A stretch of DNA of 64,000 nucleotides from an uncultured Bacteroidales bacterium (GCA_949289215.1 CASENC010000049.1:1-64000); one strand, 5' to 3'. Shown: positions 28,488 to 36,816, numbered from the stretch's first letter. Notes: generated by a model not told the origin, from the letters alone. Program-made: numbers and translations.

Positions 28488-29643
28488 AGATGCCAATTCG
28501 TCGCTATCGTGCCTTGGCAAAATAAAGGAACTTGTTCCCGAAGAAGATTATCGTGCATTGTTCTATATCATTTGTGATGCTTGTGCCAATGGCGAAGAAG
28601 GGGCAAGTGTGCTTGGTGAGCTTGGCAAGCTGTATCCCGTGAAAGAGCGAAACAATAACTTGAAGTTGCTGAAAGACGAGGCTCACAAGTTGCAACGTCT
28701 CGATCTTGTAGAGATGGTTTCGATTGATAGCTTTTTCGGGGAATACACGGTATTGCGCCTTACCGATATGGCCAAGGAGCTGTATTTCGAGGAGGATGCC
28801 CCCATATTCATCGAGAAAATAAGCAAAAAAGAACTTATCGAGGCTTCGGGCATCAAGGAGAAACACTTGTTCTTCTCTCAGCGTGAGCAGGAGCTGCTGT
28901 CGATGGTGGAGAACGCCTTGCAGGAAGACAATTACCGTAATCTTGTGGAGCGGCTCGACACGAAAGGATTGCCGCACGGTATAGCCATATTGCTATATGG
29001 TGCGCCCGGTACCGGCAAGACCGAGAGCGTGATGCAATGGGCGCGCAAGTCGGGGCGCGATATTATTCACGTTGACATCAGCGCGGCCAAGAGTATGTGG
29101 TATGGCGAAAGCGAAAAAATCATCAAGGGGATATTCACCCGCTACCGGCAGACTTGCAAGCGGGCTGCCATGAAGCCCATATTGCTTTTCAACGAGGCCG
29201 ATGCCATATTCTCGAAACGCCGCGACATGGACGGAGGCCGCAGCATCGACCAAACCGAGAACACAATCCAAAACATAATTCTCGAAGAGATGGAACGGCT
29301 CGACGGCATATTGATAGCCACCACCAACCTGGCCGGAAACCTTGACGCGGCTTTCGAGCGCAGGTTCCTGTTCAAGATACGTTTCGACCGCCCGTCGGTC
29401 GAGGCAAAGCGTCGGATTTGGCTCGATAAGTTACCGGGGCTTGATGCATCGGCAGCCGGGCAGCTTGCCGTGAATTATAATTTCAGCGGCGGGGAAATCG
29501 ACAACATTGTACGTAAAGTAACTATGATGGAGGTGCTTGACGGCACGGTTCCATCATTCGAGATAGTCAACCGGCTTTGCGGTGAAGAAAAGATTTCCAA
29601 GGGTCGGCCGCAAACGCGCATCGGGTTTAGCAGCGACCTGTGA
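28480..29643 (+). CDS. AAA+ ATPase with N-terminal winged-helix unit
   Basis: A 387-residue protein with a winged-helix unit (residues about 15-100) and a classic AAA domain. The Walker A is GAPGTGKT (174-181). The pore-loop-like stretch is SMWYGESEK. The Walker B is LLFNEADAIF, with Asn238 where an Asp is usual and Glu239 kept. Sensor 1 is IATTN (N283), and the arginine finger lies in AFERRFLFKI. It resembles CDC48/FtsH-type remodelling ATPases without transmembrane or protease parts. The only possible early start is TTG at 28480, directly after an in-frame TAG and inside the end of the previous ORF (TTGATTGA). So it is either translationally coupled or the back half of one frameshifted gene. 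A client cannot be inferred. Confidence 0.8.
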   Translation: MIEDANSSLSCLGKIKELVPEEDYRALFYIICDACANGEEGASVLGELGKLYPVKERNNNLKLLKDEAHKLQRLDLVEMVSIDSFFGEYTVLRLTDMAKELYFEEDAPIFIEKISKKELIEASGIKEKHLFFSQREQELLSMVENALQEDNYRNLVERLDTKGLPHGIAILLYGAPGTGKTESVMQWARKSGRDIIHVDISAAKSMWYGESEKIIKGIFTRYRQTCKRAAMKPILLFNEADAIFSKRRDMDGGRSIDQTENTIQNIILEEMERLDGILIATTNLAGNLDAAFERRFLFKIRFDRPSVEAKRRIWLDKLPGLDASAAGQLAVNYNFSGGEIDNIVRKVTMMEVLDGTVPSFEIVNRLCGEEKISKGRPQTRIGFSSDL

Positions 29644-29653
29644 CAGGTTGCGT

Positions 29654-30154
29654 TTACCGTGGTAGAGCGAGAATCCAGGGTTTGGGAATGGGTATGCGTA
29701 TTTCAAGTGTCCGGGCGACGGTGTCAAGGTAAGCAGCGGCTTCGGGGGCGGTGTCAAAACCTTTGGCGATGACATAGTAGGTGCTTTCGCTGTTTTTGAC
29801 AACGTAAGACGGGTGCCCTTTGCCTTTGAGGCGGTTTCGGAATGAGCGGGCATTGAAAAGTTGCTTGTATTCACCCACGACAACTCCGTAAGGCTTCAAG
29901 TCTGATAGGGTACCGTCAACTATGTTCACACGGTCGGTAACCATTCTGACCGAGTCGCCCGAAATCATTGTTGTGTTGGCAGTGCGTTCGGCCTCGATGC
30001 GGGCGTATGTGGCACTGTCAACGCCCTCTTTCTCGCGTTGGCGTGCAATGGTGGTGTCGTATGCGGCGCGGTAGTTGGCTTCGCTCGATTTGCATGAGGT
30101 GAAACCGCAAATGGCGGCAATTGAGAGCAGGGTGATGGTGATGACGTGTTTCAT
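29654..30154 (-). CDS. SPOR-domain lipoprotein
   Basis: A 166-residue lipoprotein with signal peptide and lipobox GFTSC (C21 from ATG 30154). The C-terminal 75 residues form a SPOR domain (YGVVVGEYKQLFNARSFRNRL, then GHPSYVVKN and YYVIAKGFDTAPEAAAYLD). SPOR domains bind peptidoglycan stripped of side chains at division sites, so the protein is likely an envelope or division-associated outer-membrane lipoprotein. I use ATG 30154; the longer frame begins with TTG inside the TATCTTTG -7 element (30169-30176), so the leader is very short. It converges with the AAA+ gene and diverges from the P-type ATPase. Confidence 0.88.
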   Translation of the reverse strand: MKHVITITLLSIAAICGFTSCKSSEANYRAAYDTTIARQREKEGVDSATYARIEAERTANTTMISGDSVRMVTDRVNIVDGTLSDLKPYGVVVGEYKQLFNARSFRNRLKGKGHPSYVVKNSESTYYVIAKGFDTAPEAAAYLDTVARTLEIRIPIPKPWILALPR

Positions 30155-30168
30155 GTGCTTATTTTTGC

Positions 30169-30176
30169 ACAAAGAT
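30169..30176 (-). promoter_or_regulatory. -7 element of the SPOR lipoprotein gene
   Basis: TATCTTTG on the minus strand, an exact TAnnTTTG match, ends about 15 bases before the ATG at 30154. It implies a leader of only about ten bases. Confidence 0.45.
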
Positions 30177-30262
30177 AGTGAAAATATAGTGCAAATAAAG
30201 GCCCCTTACAGCGACTTCCGGCAAGGGGTGACTTTTGCAACTGTGTTGCATGGACGATTGCC

Positions 30263-30270
30263 TACTTTTG
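30263..30270 (+). promoter_or_regulatory. -7 element of the P-type ATPase gene
   Basis: TACTTTTG matches TAnnTTTG and lies 21 bases before the ATG at 30291. The TTG/TTTG candidates are 14 and 25 bases upstream, both off the optimum, which would suit a gene turned on by an activator under metal stress; that is inference. Confidence 0.4.
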
Positions 30271-30290
30271 CGGTAGGAAAAATACGCAAT

Positions 30291-32162
30291 ATGAAAAAGA
30301 AATTGACAAGGATTGCTGTGGCTGCAATGCTACTGGCAGTTGCTGCAATTGTGGAACATTTCGGGGAATTGCCTGTGTGGCAGTTGCTGCTTGTATATCT
30401 GGTTCCTTACCTTGTGGCCGGGTATGACGTTATAGGTGAGGCATTGGAAGGATTGTTCCATGGCAAGATGTTTAACGAGTGCTTGCTGATGTGCATAGCC
30501 ACATTAGGAGCATTGGCGATAGGTTTCATGCCGGGCATGGAAAATGAATTTGCCGAGGCCGTGTTTGTGATGCTGTTTTTTAAGGTCGGTGAATTATTTG
30601 AAGCGTATGCCGAGGGGCGCAGCCGCCGGGCCATATCACACTTGATGGATATACGCCCCGACACGGCCTGTGTGGAGCGCGACGGACTGGTAGCCGTGGT
30701 TCCGGCCGAGAGTGTGGCCGTGGGCGAAACGATAGTGGTGAAGCCCGGTGAGAGAATTCCGCTTGACGGGGAAATAATAGAAGGTGCATCAAGCCTTGAC
30801 ACCGTGGCTCTTACCGGCGAGAGCCTGCCGTGGGATGTCTCGGCCGGTGATGACGTCGTGTCGGGCGGTGTGAATATTTCCGGCTTGTTGAAAGTGAAAG
30901 TGACGAAAATGTTTGGCGACTCTACTGCTACGAAGATAATAGAACTTGTGGAAAACGCGAGCGAGAAAAAATCGCGAAGCGAGACGTTTATTGCGCGCTT
31001 TGCTCGTGTATATACTCCGATTGTGGTTTTTGTGGCCGTGGTGCTTTCCTTGCTGCCGCCATTGCTGTCGGGTAATTTCGCCATGGAATTCCCTGTGTGG
31101 CTGGGGCGTGCGCTCACCTTCCTTGTGGTGTCGTGCCCGTGTGCGTTGGTCATATCGGTCCCGTTAACTTTTTTCGGCGGCATAGGCGGAGCGTCGAGGA
31201 ATGGCATATTGATAAAGGGGGCAAGTTATATCGATACATTATCGAAGTTGGAAACTGTAGTGTTTGACAAGACCGGTACGCTCACCAAGGGGCAGTTTGA
31301 GGTCGAGGCGGTGCATCCCGACAAATGTGATGGAAAACATTTGTTGCATCTTGCCGCTCATGTAGAACGGTATTCCACGCACCCTATTGCACGCTCGCTG
31401 CGCAACGCTTATCCCGGTGAGAATGATGGTTGCAGTGTAGAAGCCGTTGAAGAGGTTGCCGGGCAAGGCGTGCGTGCACAAGTCAATGGCTGCGAGGTGT
31501 GTGTGGGTAATGCGGCAATGATGGAGGCTATGGGTGTCGATTGGAAGCCTTGCCACAAGGTGGGTACCATTGTCCATGTTACCATAGGCGGCACATATGC
31601 CGGGCATATAGTTGTGGCCGATGCCGTGAAGGCCGATGCACGAAGTGCCATAGACGAACTTAGAAGGCTTGGCATTAAAAAGACTGTAATGTTTACGGGT
31701 GACCATGATGCCGTGGGGCGTGATGTTGCCGAAAAGGTGGGCGTAGATGAATATCATGCCGAAATGATGCCTGCCGACAAGGTTGCTATGCTTGAGAACC
31801 TGATTGCGGTAAAGCCCGAAGGAAGTGCGCTTGCTTTTGTTGGTGATGGCATAAATGACGCACCGGTGCTTGCACGTGCCGATGTAGGCATTGCTATGGG
31901 GGCACTTGGCTCGGATGCGGCAATCGAGGCTGCCGATGTGGTGCTTATGGACGACAAGCCATCGAAAATAGCATTGGCTGTGGAAATTGCACGGCGCACA
32001 TTACGCATAGCCAGGCAGAATGTGTGGTTTGCGGTAGGCGTGAAAGTGGCGGTGCTAGTGCTTGCCGGTTTTGGACTTGCAACGATGTGGATGGCCGTAT
32101 TTGCCGATGTCGGGGTGATGGTGCTTGCCGTGCTTAATGCACTTAGGACGCTACGTGTGTAA
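30291..32162 (+). CDS. Zn2+/Cd2+/Pb2+-type P1B ATPase (ZntA/CadA-like)
   Basis: A 623-residue inner-membrane pump that exports divalent heavy metals using ATP. TGES (175-178) is the actuator motif. SCPCALVISVP carries the CPC metal site (282-284). DKTGTLTKG has the phosphorylated D326. YSTHPIA is the P1B His-Pro motif, and GDGINDAP is the hinge. The last helix reads FADVGVM, whose Asp together with CPC points to the P1B-2 class (Zn/Cd/Pb) rather than copper pumps. There is no N-terminal metal-binding domain (no MxCxxC or His-rich region), so it is a short form. I choose ATG 30291; the open frame upstream overlaps the SPOR gene and is not used. Confidence 0.93.
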   Translation: MKKKLTRIAVAAMLLAVAAIVEHFGELPVWQLLLVYLVPYLVAGYDVIGEALEGLFHGKMFNECLLMCIATLGALAIGFMPGMENEFAEAVFVMLFFKVGELFEAYAEGRSRRAISHLMDIRPDTACVERDGLVAVVPAESVAVGETIVVKPGERIPLDGEIIEGASSLDTVALTGESLPWDVSAGDDVVSGGVNISGLLKVKVTKMFGDSTATKIIELVENASEKKSRSETFIARFARVYTPIVVFVAVVLSLLPPLLSGNFAMEFPVWLGRALTFLVVSCPCALVISVPLTFFGGIGGASRNGILIKGASYIDTLSKLETVVFDKTGTLTKGQFEVEAVHPDKCDGKHLLHLAAHVERYSTHPIARSLRNAYPGENDGCSVEAVEEVAGQGVRAQVNGCEVCVGNAAMMEAMGVDWKPCHKVGTIVHVTIGGTYAGHIVVADAVKADARSAIDELRRLGIKKTVMFTGDHDAVGRDVAEKVGVDEYHAEMMPADKVAMLENLIAVKPEGSALAFVGDGINDAPVLARADVGIAMGALGSDAAIEAADVVLMDDKPSKIALAVEIARRTLRIARQNVWFAVGVKVAVLVLAGFGLATMWMAVFADVGVMVLAVLNALRTLRV

Positions 32163-32169
32163 ACAATGA

Positions 32170-32442
32170 GGGTGTATCAAAGGGAGAGCGGCAAAGCCGT
32201 CTAATCTGTGGTAACCGGCGGTGCAGCGGCCGCCGAGGAGGCGAGATGCAAGCCGTCGGCAAGGCTAAGCATCAATAAGCTCGGCCTCAAAGAGGTCGAA
32301 CACATTGAACCTAAATGCATTCGACCTCTTTGAAGCCGTTCCAAATATGATGGTTTCAAGTTCCGACGGTTCGGTTTCACCTCACACGTCGTTTACCTCA
32401 AATTGGACGGCTTTGCCGCCCAATCTGTATTTTGACACATCC
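32170..32442. repeat. 273-bp imperfect inverted-repeat element, possible MITE
   Basis: The stretch between the convergent ATPase and pullulanase genes is one long imperfect palindrome. The ends are GGGTGTATCAAA and TTTGACACATCC (10 of 12 bases match as inverted repeats). Inside them CGGCAAAGCCGTC pairs with GACGGCTTTGCCG. Near the centre TCAAAGAGGTCGAA pairs with TTCGACCTCTTTGA around a loop of about 19 bases. There is no ORF. It could be a miniature inverted-repeat transposable element, an insertion-sequence remnant or a large bidirectional terminator. I see no target-site duplication. Confidence 0.6.
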
Positions 32443-32452
32443 TTAATATCAA

Positions 32453-34489
32453 TTAATCGATTGCGAGGATAAGGGCTGTGTGTGGTGGCAGTGTGATTTC
32501 GCCGCCGCGGGTCGTGCCAAGGCCGTTCATGTCGATTTTGCCATCTTGGGCGATGATTGTCCAGTCGGCTTTTTTGATTTTAACCGTTTGTGCCTCATTT
32601 GCACCATTGAACACAAGTTTTATTTCTTTCCACGAGTCACCGCCTGCATTGTCGGTGATAGAATATGAAATAAGGTTGTCGGTGTTGGCGTCATCAAATT
32701 TTATATGCCGGGCAATCTCATCGGCAGTGCGCAGGCGGAATGCCGGGTGGGCTTTGCGCATGGCTATGAGATTACGGTAATAGTCGAAGAGGTCGCGGTA
32801 ATGAGCTTTTTGGTTCCAATCGATGGCATTGATGCTGTCGGGCGAGCTGAAACTGTTGTGTACGTGTTGCTTGCTGCGGAATACTTCTTCACCGGCAAAC
32901 ATGAACGGTGTTCCTTGTGATGTGAACACGATGGTCTGGGCCAGTTTGGCTGCGTTGATGCGGTCGGCTTCATTGCTGCCTTCCATCGAGATGTCTAATT
33001 TGTCGGTAAGGCACAAGTCGTCGTGGCATGAAACGTAATTGATGATTTGTTGCGGCGAAGTGGCATACGGAGCTTTGGCATTGTTCCCTTTGCTGTAGTC
33101 CACTTGCGGGTGTGCCGTCGATGCCACTATGCCTATTTTCACCGTTTCCTCGTTTCCCGGTTTCCCTGATGCAAATCCGCGGTCGCGCTCGTTGGCGTAA
33201 TGCCCTTTCACGGCATCGCGAATATCGTCGCTGAATACGGCAATGTCGGTCATTTTTGCAACATTTACTTTAAGTGCCTGTTGCTCGACCGGCAGTGGAG
33301 AGCTGCCTGCCATCCATCCTTCACCATATATGAATGCCGACGGGTTGATCGACTTTATGGCAGCCGCTGCTTGAGTCATGGTTTCGGTGTCGTGTATGGC
33401 CATCAAGTCGAAGCGGAAACCGTCGATGTGGTATTCTTTGACCCAGTATTTTATTGAATTGATTATAAAGTTTCGCATTTGCTGGCGGTCGCTTGCCGTT
33501 TCGTTGCCGCAGGCCGATGCATTGGAATAGGTCCCGTCGGGGCGTTGACGGTAATAATATCCCGGAGCCGTGAGCTCGAAGTTTGAGCCGGCTGTTATGC
33601 CGGTGTGGTTGTACACCACGTCCATTATTACGCCTATGCCGGCATCGTGCAGGGCTTTTATCATCTCTTTCATTTCACGGATGCGGCAATATGGGTCGGC
33701 CGGATTGGTGGCATAAGAGCCGTCGGGTACATTATAGTTGATAGGGTCGTAACCCCAATTGTATTTGTTGGAAGGGAGTTGCGTCTCATCTACACTCATA
33801 TAGTCGAACGACGGCAGTATGTGTACGTGCGTCACGCCCAATTCCTTCAAGTGGTCGATTCCTGTGGCTTGTTCGCCATCGAGCGAAATGGTGCCTTCTT
33901 CGAGCATTGCGACGAATTTGCCCTTGTTGGCTATGCCCGAATTGGGGTGTATCGAAAAGTCGCGGTGATGCATTTCATAAATTATCACGTCGGTGGTGCT
34001 TTCCACCTGTGGGCCACGGTCGTCGCCCCAGCCTTCGGGATTGGTTTTTGAGAAATCTATAATTGCAGCTCGCTTGCCGTTTACTCCCACAGCCTTGGCC
34101 CATACGCCCGGAGTTTCATCAAGCCACCGGTCGCCGATTTTTATTTGGAAAGTGTAGAAGCGGTTCATCAAGTCATCGGTCGATGTAGCCCGCCACGTAC
34201 CGGTAGAGGCATCTTTTTCAAGCAGGAATGTGGTTATCAGGTTGCGGCCTTGTCCGTGCTTATAGATGTTGACACGTGCGCTGTCGGCCATTGGAGACCA
34301 AAGGCAGAAGTGATAACCGTTGCGGTCGATGGCAAGTTCAAGGTCTTCGCCATCATATGCCGGATAATTTGCGAATTTTTCCATTTGAGTTTTTGTTACA
34401 ACGTTTTGGGCTTGCATTGCCACGGGAGCGGCAGCCAATGGCATCATAGCCATTGAGGCTGCGCATACTTTCAGAGCAATTCGGTTCAT
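32453..34489 (-). CDS. pulA: Secreted type I pullulanase (GH13)
   Basis: A 678-residue exported debranching enzyme that cuts alpha-1,6 bonds of pullulan, starch or glycogen. A signal peptide (residues 1-27, APVAMQAQ) is followed by an N-terminal CBM48-like domain (about 45-145, YHFCLWSPMADSARVNIY) and the GH13 barrel. YNWGYDP (243-249) is the pullulanase signature. VIMDVVYNH is region I. D361 in DGFRFDL is the nucleophile, E390 in IYGEGW the acid/base, and D490 in YVSCHDD the third acid. The C-terminal beta domain ends LPPHTALILAID. It has no lipobox, so it is probably periplasmic. It stands alone with a strong promoter at 34577-34608 but likely supports the same alpha-glucan use as the Sus locus 18 kb away. 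Confidence 0.95.
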   Translation of the reverse strand: MNRIALKVCAASMAMMPLAAAPVAMQAQNVVTKTQMEKFANYPAYDGEDLELAIDRNGYHFCLWSPMADSARVNIYKHGQGRNLITTFLLEKDASTGTWRATSTDDLMNRFYTFQIKIGDRWLDETPGVWAKAVGVNGKRAAIIDFSKTNPEGWGDDRGPQVESTTDVIIYEMHHRDFSIHPNSGIANKGKFVAMLEEGTISLDGEQATGIDHLKELGVTHVHILPSFDYMSVDETQLPSNKYNWGYDPINYNVPDGSYATNPADPYCRIREMKEMIKALHDAGIGVIMDVVYNHTGITAGSNFELTAPGYYYRQRPDGTYSNASACGNETASDRQQMRNFIINSIKYWVKEYHIDGFRFDLMAIHDTETMTQAAAAIKSINPSAFIYGEGWMAGSSPLPVEQQALKVNVAKMTDIAVFSDDIRDAVKGHYANERDRGFASGKPGNEETVKIGIVASTAHPQVDYSKGNNAKAPYATSPQQIINYVSCHDDLCLTDKLDISMEGSNEADRINAAKLAQTIVFTSQGTPFMFAGEEVFRSKQHVHNSFSSPDSINAIDWNQKAHYRDLFDYYRNLIAMRKAHPAFRLRTADEIARHIKFDDANTDNLISYSITDNAGGDSWKEIKLVFNGANEAQTVKIKKADWTIIAQDGKIDMNGLGTTRGGEITLPPHTALILAID

Positions 34490-34576
34490 GACGTTTTTTT
34501 TAATGATATATTAGGTGAAACATAAGTTATGTCAATGGCTTTTGATTATTATTCATGGGGAAATGCCGTTACAGTA

Positions 34577-34608
34577 CAAAATTAATATTTTTTGCCTGTA
34601 AAGGCAAA
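34577..34608 (-). promoter_or_regulatory. Bacteroidetes-type promoter of pulA with an overlapping palindrome
   Basis: On the minus strand TTTG, exactly 20 bases, then TAATTTTG: a full consensus match. The -33 element is the outer part of the inverted repeat TTTGCC-N6-GGCAAA (34591-34608), a candidate operator for a regulator of pulA. The leader is about 80 bases. Confidence 0.65.
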
Positions 34609-34786
34609 TATTTTTTCAAATGAAAGATGTGTGTTTTTCAGATGTATATATTTTCATGCAGCAGAAGATAAATGGCATAATTGTGCAAAGGCCTATATTT
34701 ACACAAGTGAGGGGGCGGGTGACGTATTGAAACAGGTAATGGCCCTTTCTGCCTGAAGATGCTGCCTGTGCATAACATAAACGGAT

Positions 34787-34818
34787 ACAAAAACAGCCGG
34801 ACGTGATGCCCGGCTGTT
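34787..34818 (-). terminator. Rho-independent terminator of the OmpA/TPR lipoprotein gene
   Basis: A 9-bp stem AACAGCCGG/CCGGCTGTT with a nine-base loop. On the minus strand it runs straight into TTTTTG. It is 22 bases past the stop codon at 34841. Confidence 0.8.
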
Positions 34819-34840
34819 GATGTTTAAAGTTATGTTTTTA

Positions 34841-36526
34841 TCAGAGAACGCTTGAGATGTCGAATTTCGAGAATTCGAGGTCGTTGGCAGCCTTGTCGCG
34901 GAGCGAGCTGTCCTTGCTGATAGCCTGGCTCAAGTTAGAAGTAACCATTTGTTGGTTGTTGGTGCGGGCACCGAGTACGGCCATCAAGTAGTAGGTGGTA
35001 GCATCGGGTTGAGCGATGGCAGCAAGAGTGTTGCGAGCCTTGCTGTAATCCTTGGTGAGGATTTGTGCGAGAGCTGCGTTGTTGCTCTTTGCGTCGCCAA
35101 ATGCGTTAACAGCAGCGTTGTAGTCGCCACGTTCCATGTAATAAACACCGAGTGCTTCGTTCAAACCTTCAACACCACCGGCGTTGCCAAGTTTCTGGTT
35201 TGCGCTGTCGTAGTTACCGTCGATGATATCGCACAATGCTTGGTTCATAGTGGTTTCCTTGCTGTCGGGAGCGAGGTTTGCAGCTTTGTTGAAGTTGCCC
35301 TTTGCTGCACTATAGTCGCCTGCGATGAACTGGCACATACCAAGGTTGTTGTAACCGCGGTAGTCATTGGGGTATTGGCGAGTGCAAGCAGTGTAGATTT
35401 CGATGCGCTTAGCGTTGTCGTCGGTGAGAGTACCGCAGTAGAGCAGTTCTTCAACAGTGAGCGATGCAGGGTCGCTGTTGTAAGCGGCTACGATTTCATC
35501 GTCGCTCTTACCGATAACGTTGATCGATGCAGTCAAGCGAGAACGACGCAATTGCGGCAAGATTTCGTCGGCGAGTTGTTCAAATACAGAAGAGAGGTTG
35601 CGGATTTCTTTTTCACGTTGTTCGGGATCGCTGTACATCGACAATACGCTCAGGATAAGATCCTTGTCTTGGATGTTGCTTGCAGAAACCAATTCCTGGA
35701 AACCTTCCCAGTCTTCAGCGGTGAAGTCGGCAGTGAGTTCGCCGAATTCCTTGATTTTGTTGCTCTTGAACGACTTGTCGAGGTATTTGCGGGTGTTGTC
35801 CTCACGCTTTTGTGCAAGTTTCTCGTTGAAGTCATACTTACCATCGGGCGAAGCGTAAGACTTGATGTTAACCTCTTGTATGTCGAGGCGGTCGTTGCCT
35901 TGTGCATTGGCAAGGGCAGCGTTGAAATCGGCAATTTGTTGCGATTCGGTTTCGCTCTTCCTTACGTTGGCCTGGTTGATGAGGAACTTGATTTCGGCAT
36001 TATATTGCTCGTTGATTATGCGTTGGAACTTGTCGGGCGTGGTAGCCGGAGTTACGGTACCAGCATCGGCAAAAGTTGCAGTTGCTATAACGCCGTCGGC
36101 AACTTTAATGCGAGGCAATGTATAGGTCTTCTTGCCTTGAACGACGTTGAAATCAAGAACGAGTTCCGATTTAATCATTTCAGGAACATAGTCAAAAGAA
36201 ACGGGAACCGAAACTGTACCGCCGTTATCATAAGAAACTGTCTGTCCGTTTCCGTTGACATCTTCGCCGATGAACTTGTAAGATTGAGAAGGAGTCTCCT
36301 TGTCGCCATATACCAAGTAGGGGGTAACGGTAACCTCGGCGTTTTTCACGAAGAACTTTTGAGGAATTTGACCGGTTACGGTAGCCGGAACTTTACCTGC
36401 AACGACTTCCAGTGGGGACGGGTTAACCGTAAAGTACTCGGCGCTTATTTCGTTGAGCTTTTTGTTACAGCTCGTCAGGGCCAAAGCACCGCCCACTAAG
36501 ACTGATAAGAATAATTTGCTATTCAT
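34841..36526 (-). CDS. Outer-membrane lipoprotein with OmpA-like and TPR regions
   Basis: A 561-residue lipoprotein (lipobox ALTSC, C20). Residues about 30-150 form two beta-rich units (PATVTGQIPQKFFVKNAEVT and SFDYVPEMIKSELVLDFNV). Residues about 170-260 look like an OmpA-type peptidoglycan-binding domain, with KFLINQANVRKSE, the loop IKSYASPDGKYDFN and the helix LAQKREDNTRKYL. Residues about 350-540 are tetratricopeptide-like repeats (NDYRGYNNLGMCQFIAGDYSAAKGNFNKA and similar). It probably links outer membrane and cell wall and scaffolds partners, though no role is proven by sequence. The coding strand has strongly biased codons, as in highly expressed genes; this also leaves a long spurious antisense frame. 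It is monocistronic with a terminator. Confidence 0.85.
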   Translation of the reverse strand: MNSKLFLSVLVGGALALTSCNKKLNEISAEYFTVNPSPLEVVAGKVPATVTGQIPQKFFVKNAEVTVTPYLVYGDKETPSQSYKFIGEDVNGNGQTVSYDNGGTVSVPVSFDYVPEMIKSELVLDFNVVQGKKTYTLPRIKVADGVIATATFADAGTVTPATTPDKFQRIINEQYNAEIKFLINQANVRKSETESQQIADFNAALANAQGNDRLDIQEVNIKSYASPDGKYDFNEKLAQKREDNTRKYLDKSFKSNKIKEFGELTADFTAEDWEGFQELVSASNIQDKDLILSVLSMYSDPEQREKEIRNLSSVFEQLADEILPQLRRSRLTASINVIGKSDDEIVAAYNSDPASLTVEELLYCGTLTDDNAKRIEIYTACTRQYPNDYRGYNNLGMCQFIAGDYSAAKGNFNKAANLAPDSKETTMNQALCDIIDGNYDSANQKLGNAGGVEGLNEALGVYYMERGDYNAAVNAFGDAKSNNAALAQILTKDYSKARNTLAAIAQPDATTYYLMAVLGARTNNQQMVTSNLSQAISKDSSLRDKAANDLEFSKFDISSVL

Positions 36527-36724
36527 AATGCATTAAAATTATATGTGGTTAATAAAATTTACAATTACCGGTTATATCTTGGGTGTAAAGATACACTAAA
36601 TATGTAAAAACGTATAATCGATTAACATAAATTAGTGCAAAATTCACGTTTTGAATCCGTCTTGTCGTTTTGTCGAAAAGTGTGCCATGTCGCAATGTTT
36701 GTGGCAATGCATGGGCCGGAACAA

Positions 36725-36738
36725 TTTGTCATGACAAA
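36725..36738. promoter_or_regulatory. Palindromic candidate operator
   Basis: TTTGTCATGACAAA is a perfect 14-bp palindrome about 80 bp upstream of the ftsX -33 element, with a second TTTGTCATG some 30 bases downstream. The shape suits a dimeric regulator; none can be named. Confidence 0.3.
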
Positions 36739-36816
36739 AGTACACACAAATATGGTTTATTTGTCATGCATAAAAAGGAAAAATGTGCGATAAATAGCAA
36801 ATAATTCAAAAAAATA

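Larger units (their letters stand above)
34490..34840. other. Intergenic region upstream of pulA
   Basis: These 351 AT-rich bases hold the pulA promoter (34577-34608), a TTTGCC/GGCAAA palindrome over its -33 element, and the terminator of the upstream lipoprotein gene (34792-34818). No gene is visible. Confidence 0.5.

Noticed and set aside
30075-30290. Upstream extension of the P-type ATPase frame
   Set aside because: It overlaps the divergent SPOR lipoprotein gene and both -7 elements; the family start is at ATG 30291.
34949-36499. A 516-codon open frame on the plus strand, antisense to the OmpA/TPR lipoprotein gene
   Set aside because: It mirrors the lipoprotein gene, has no recognisable domain and arises from the strong codon bias of the real gene, which leaves few stops in this antisense frame. 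The lipoprotein has a lipobox, domains and a terminator.
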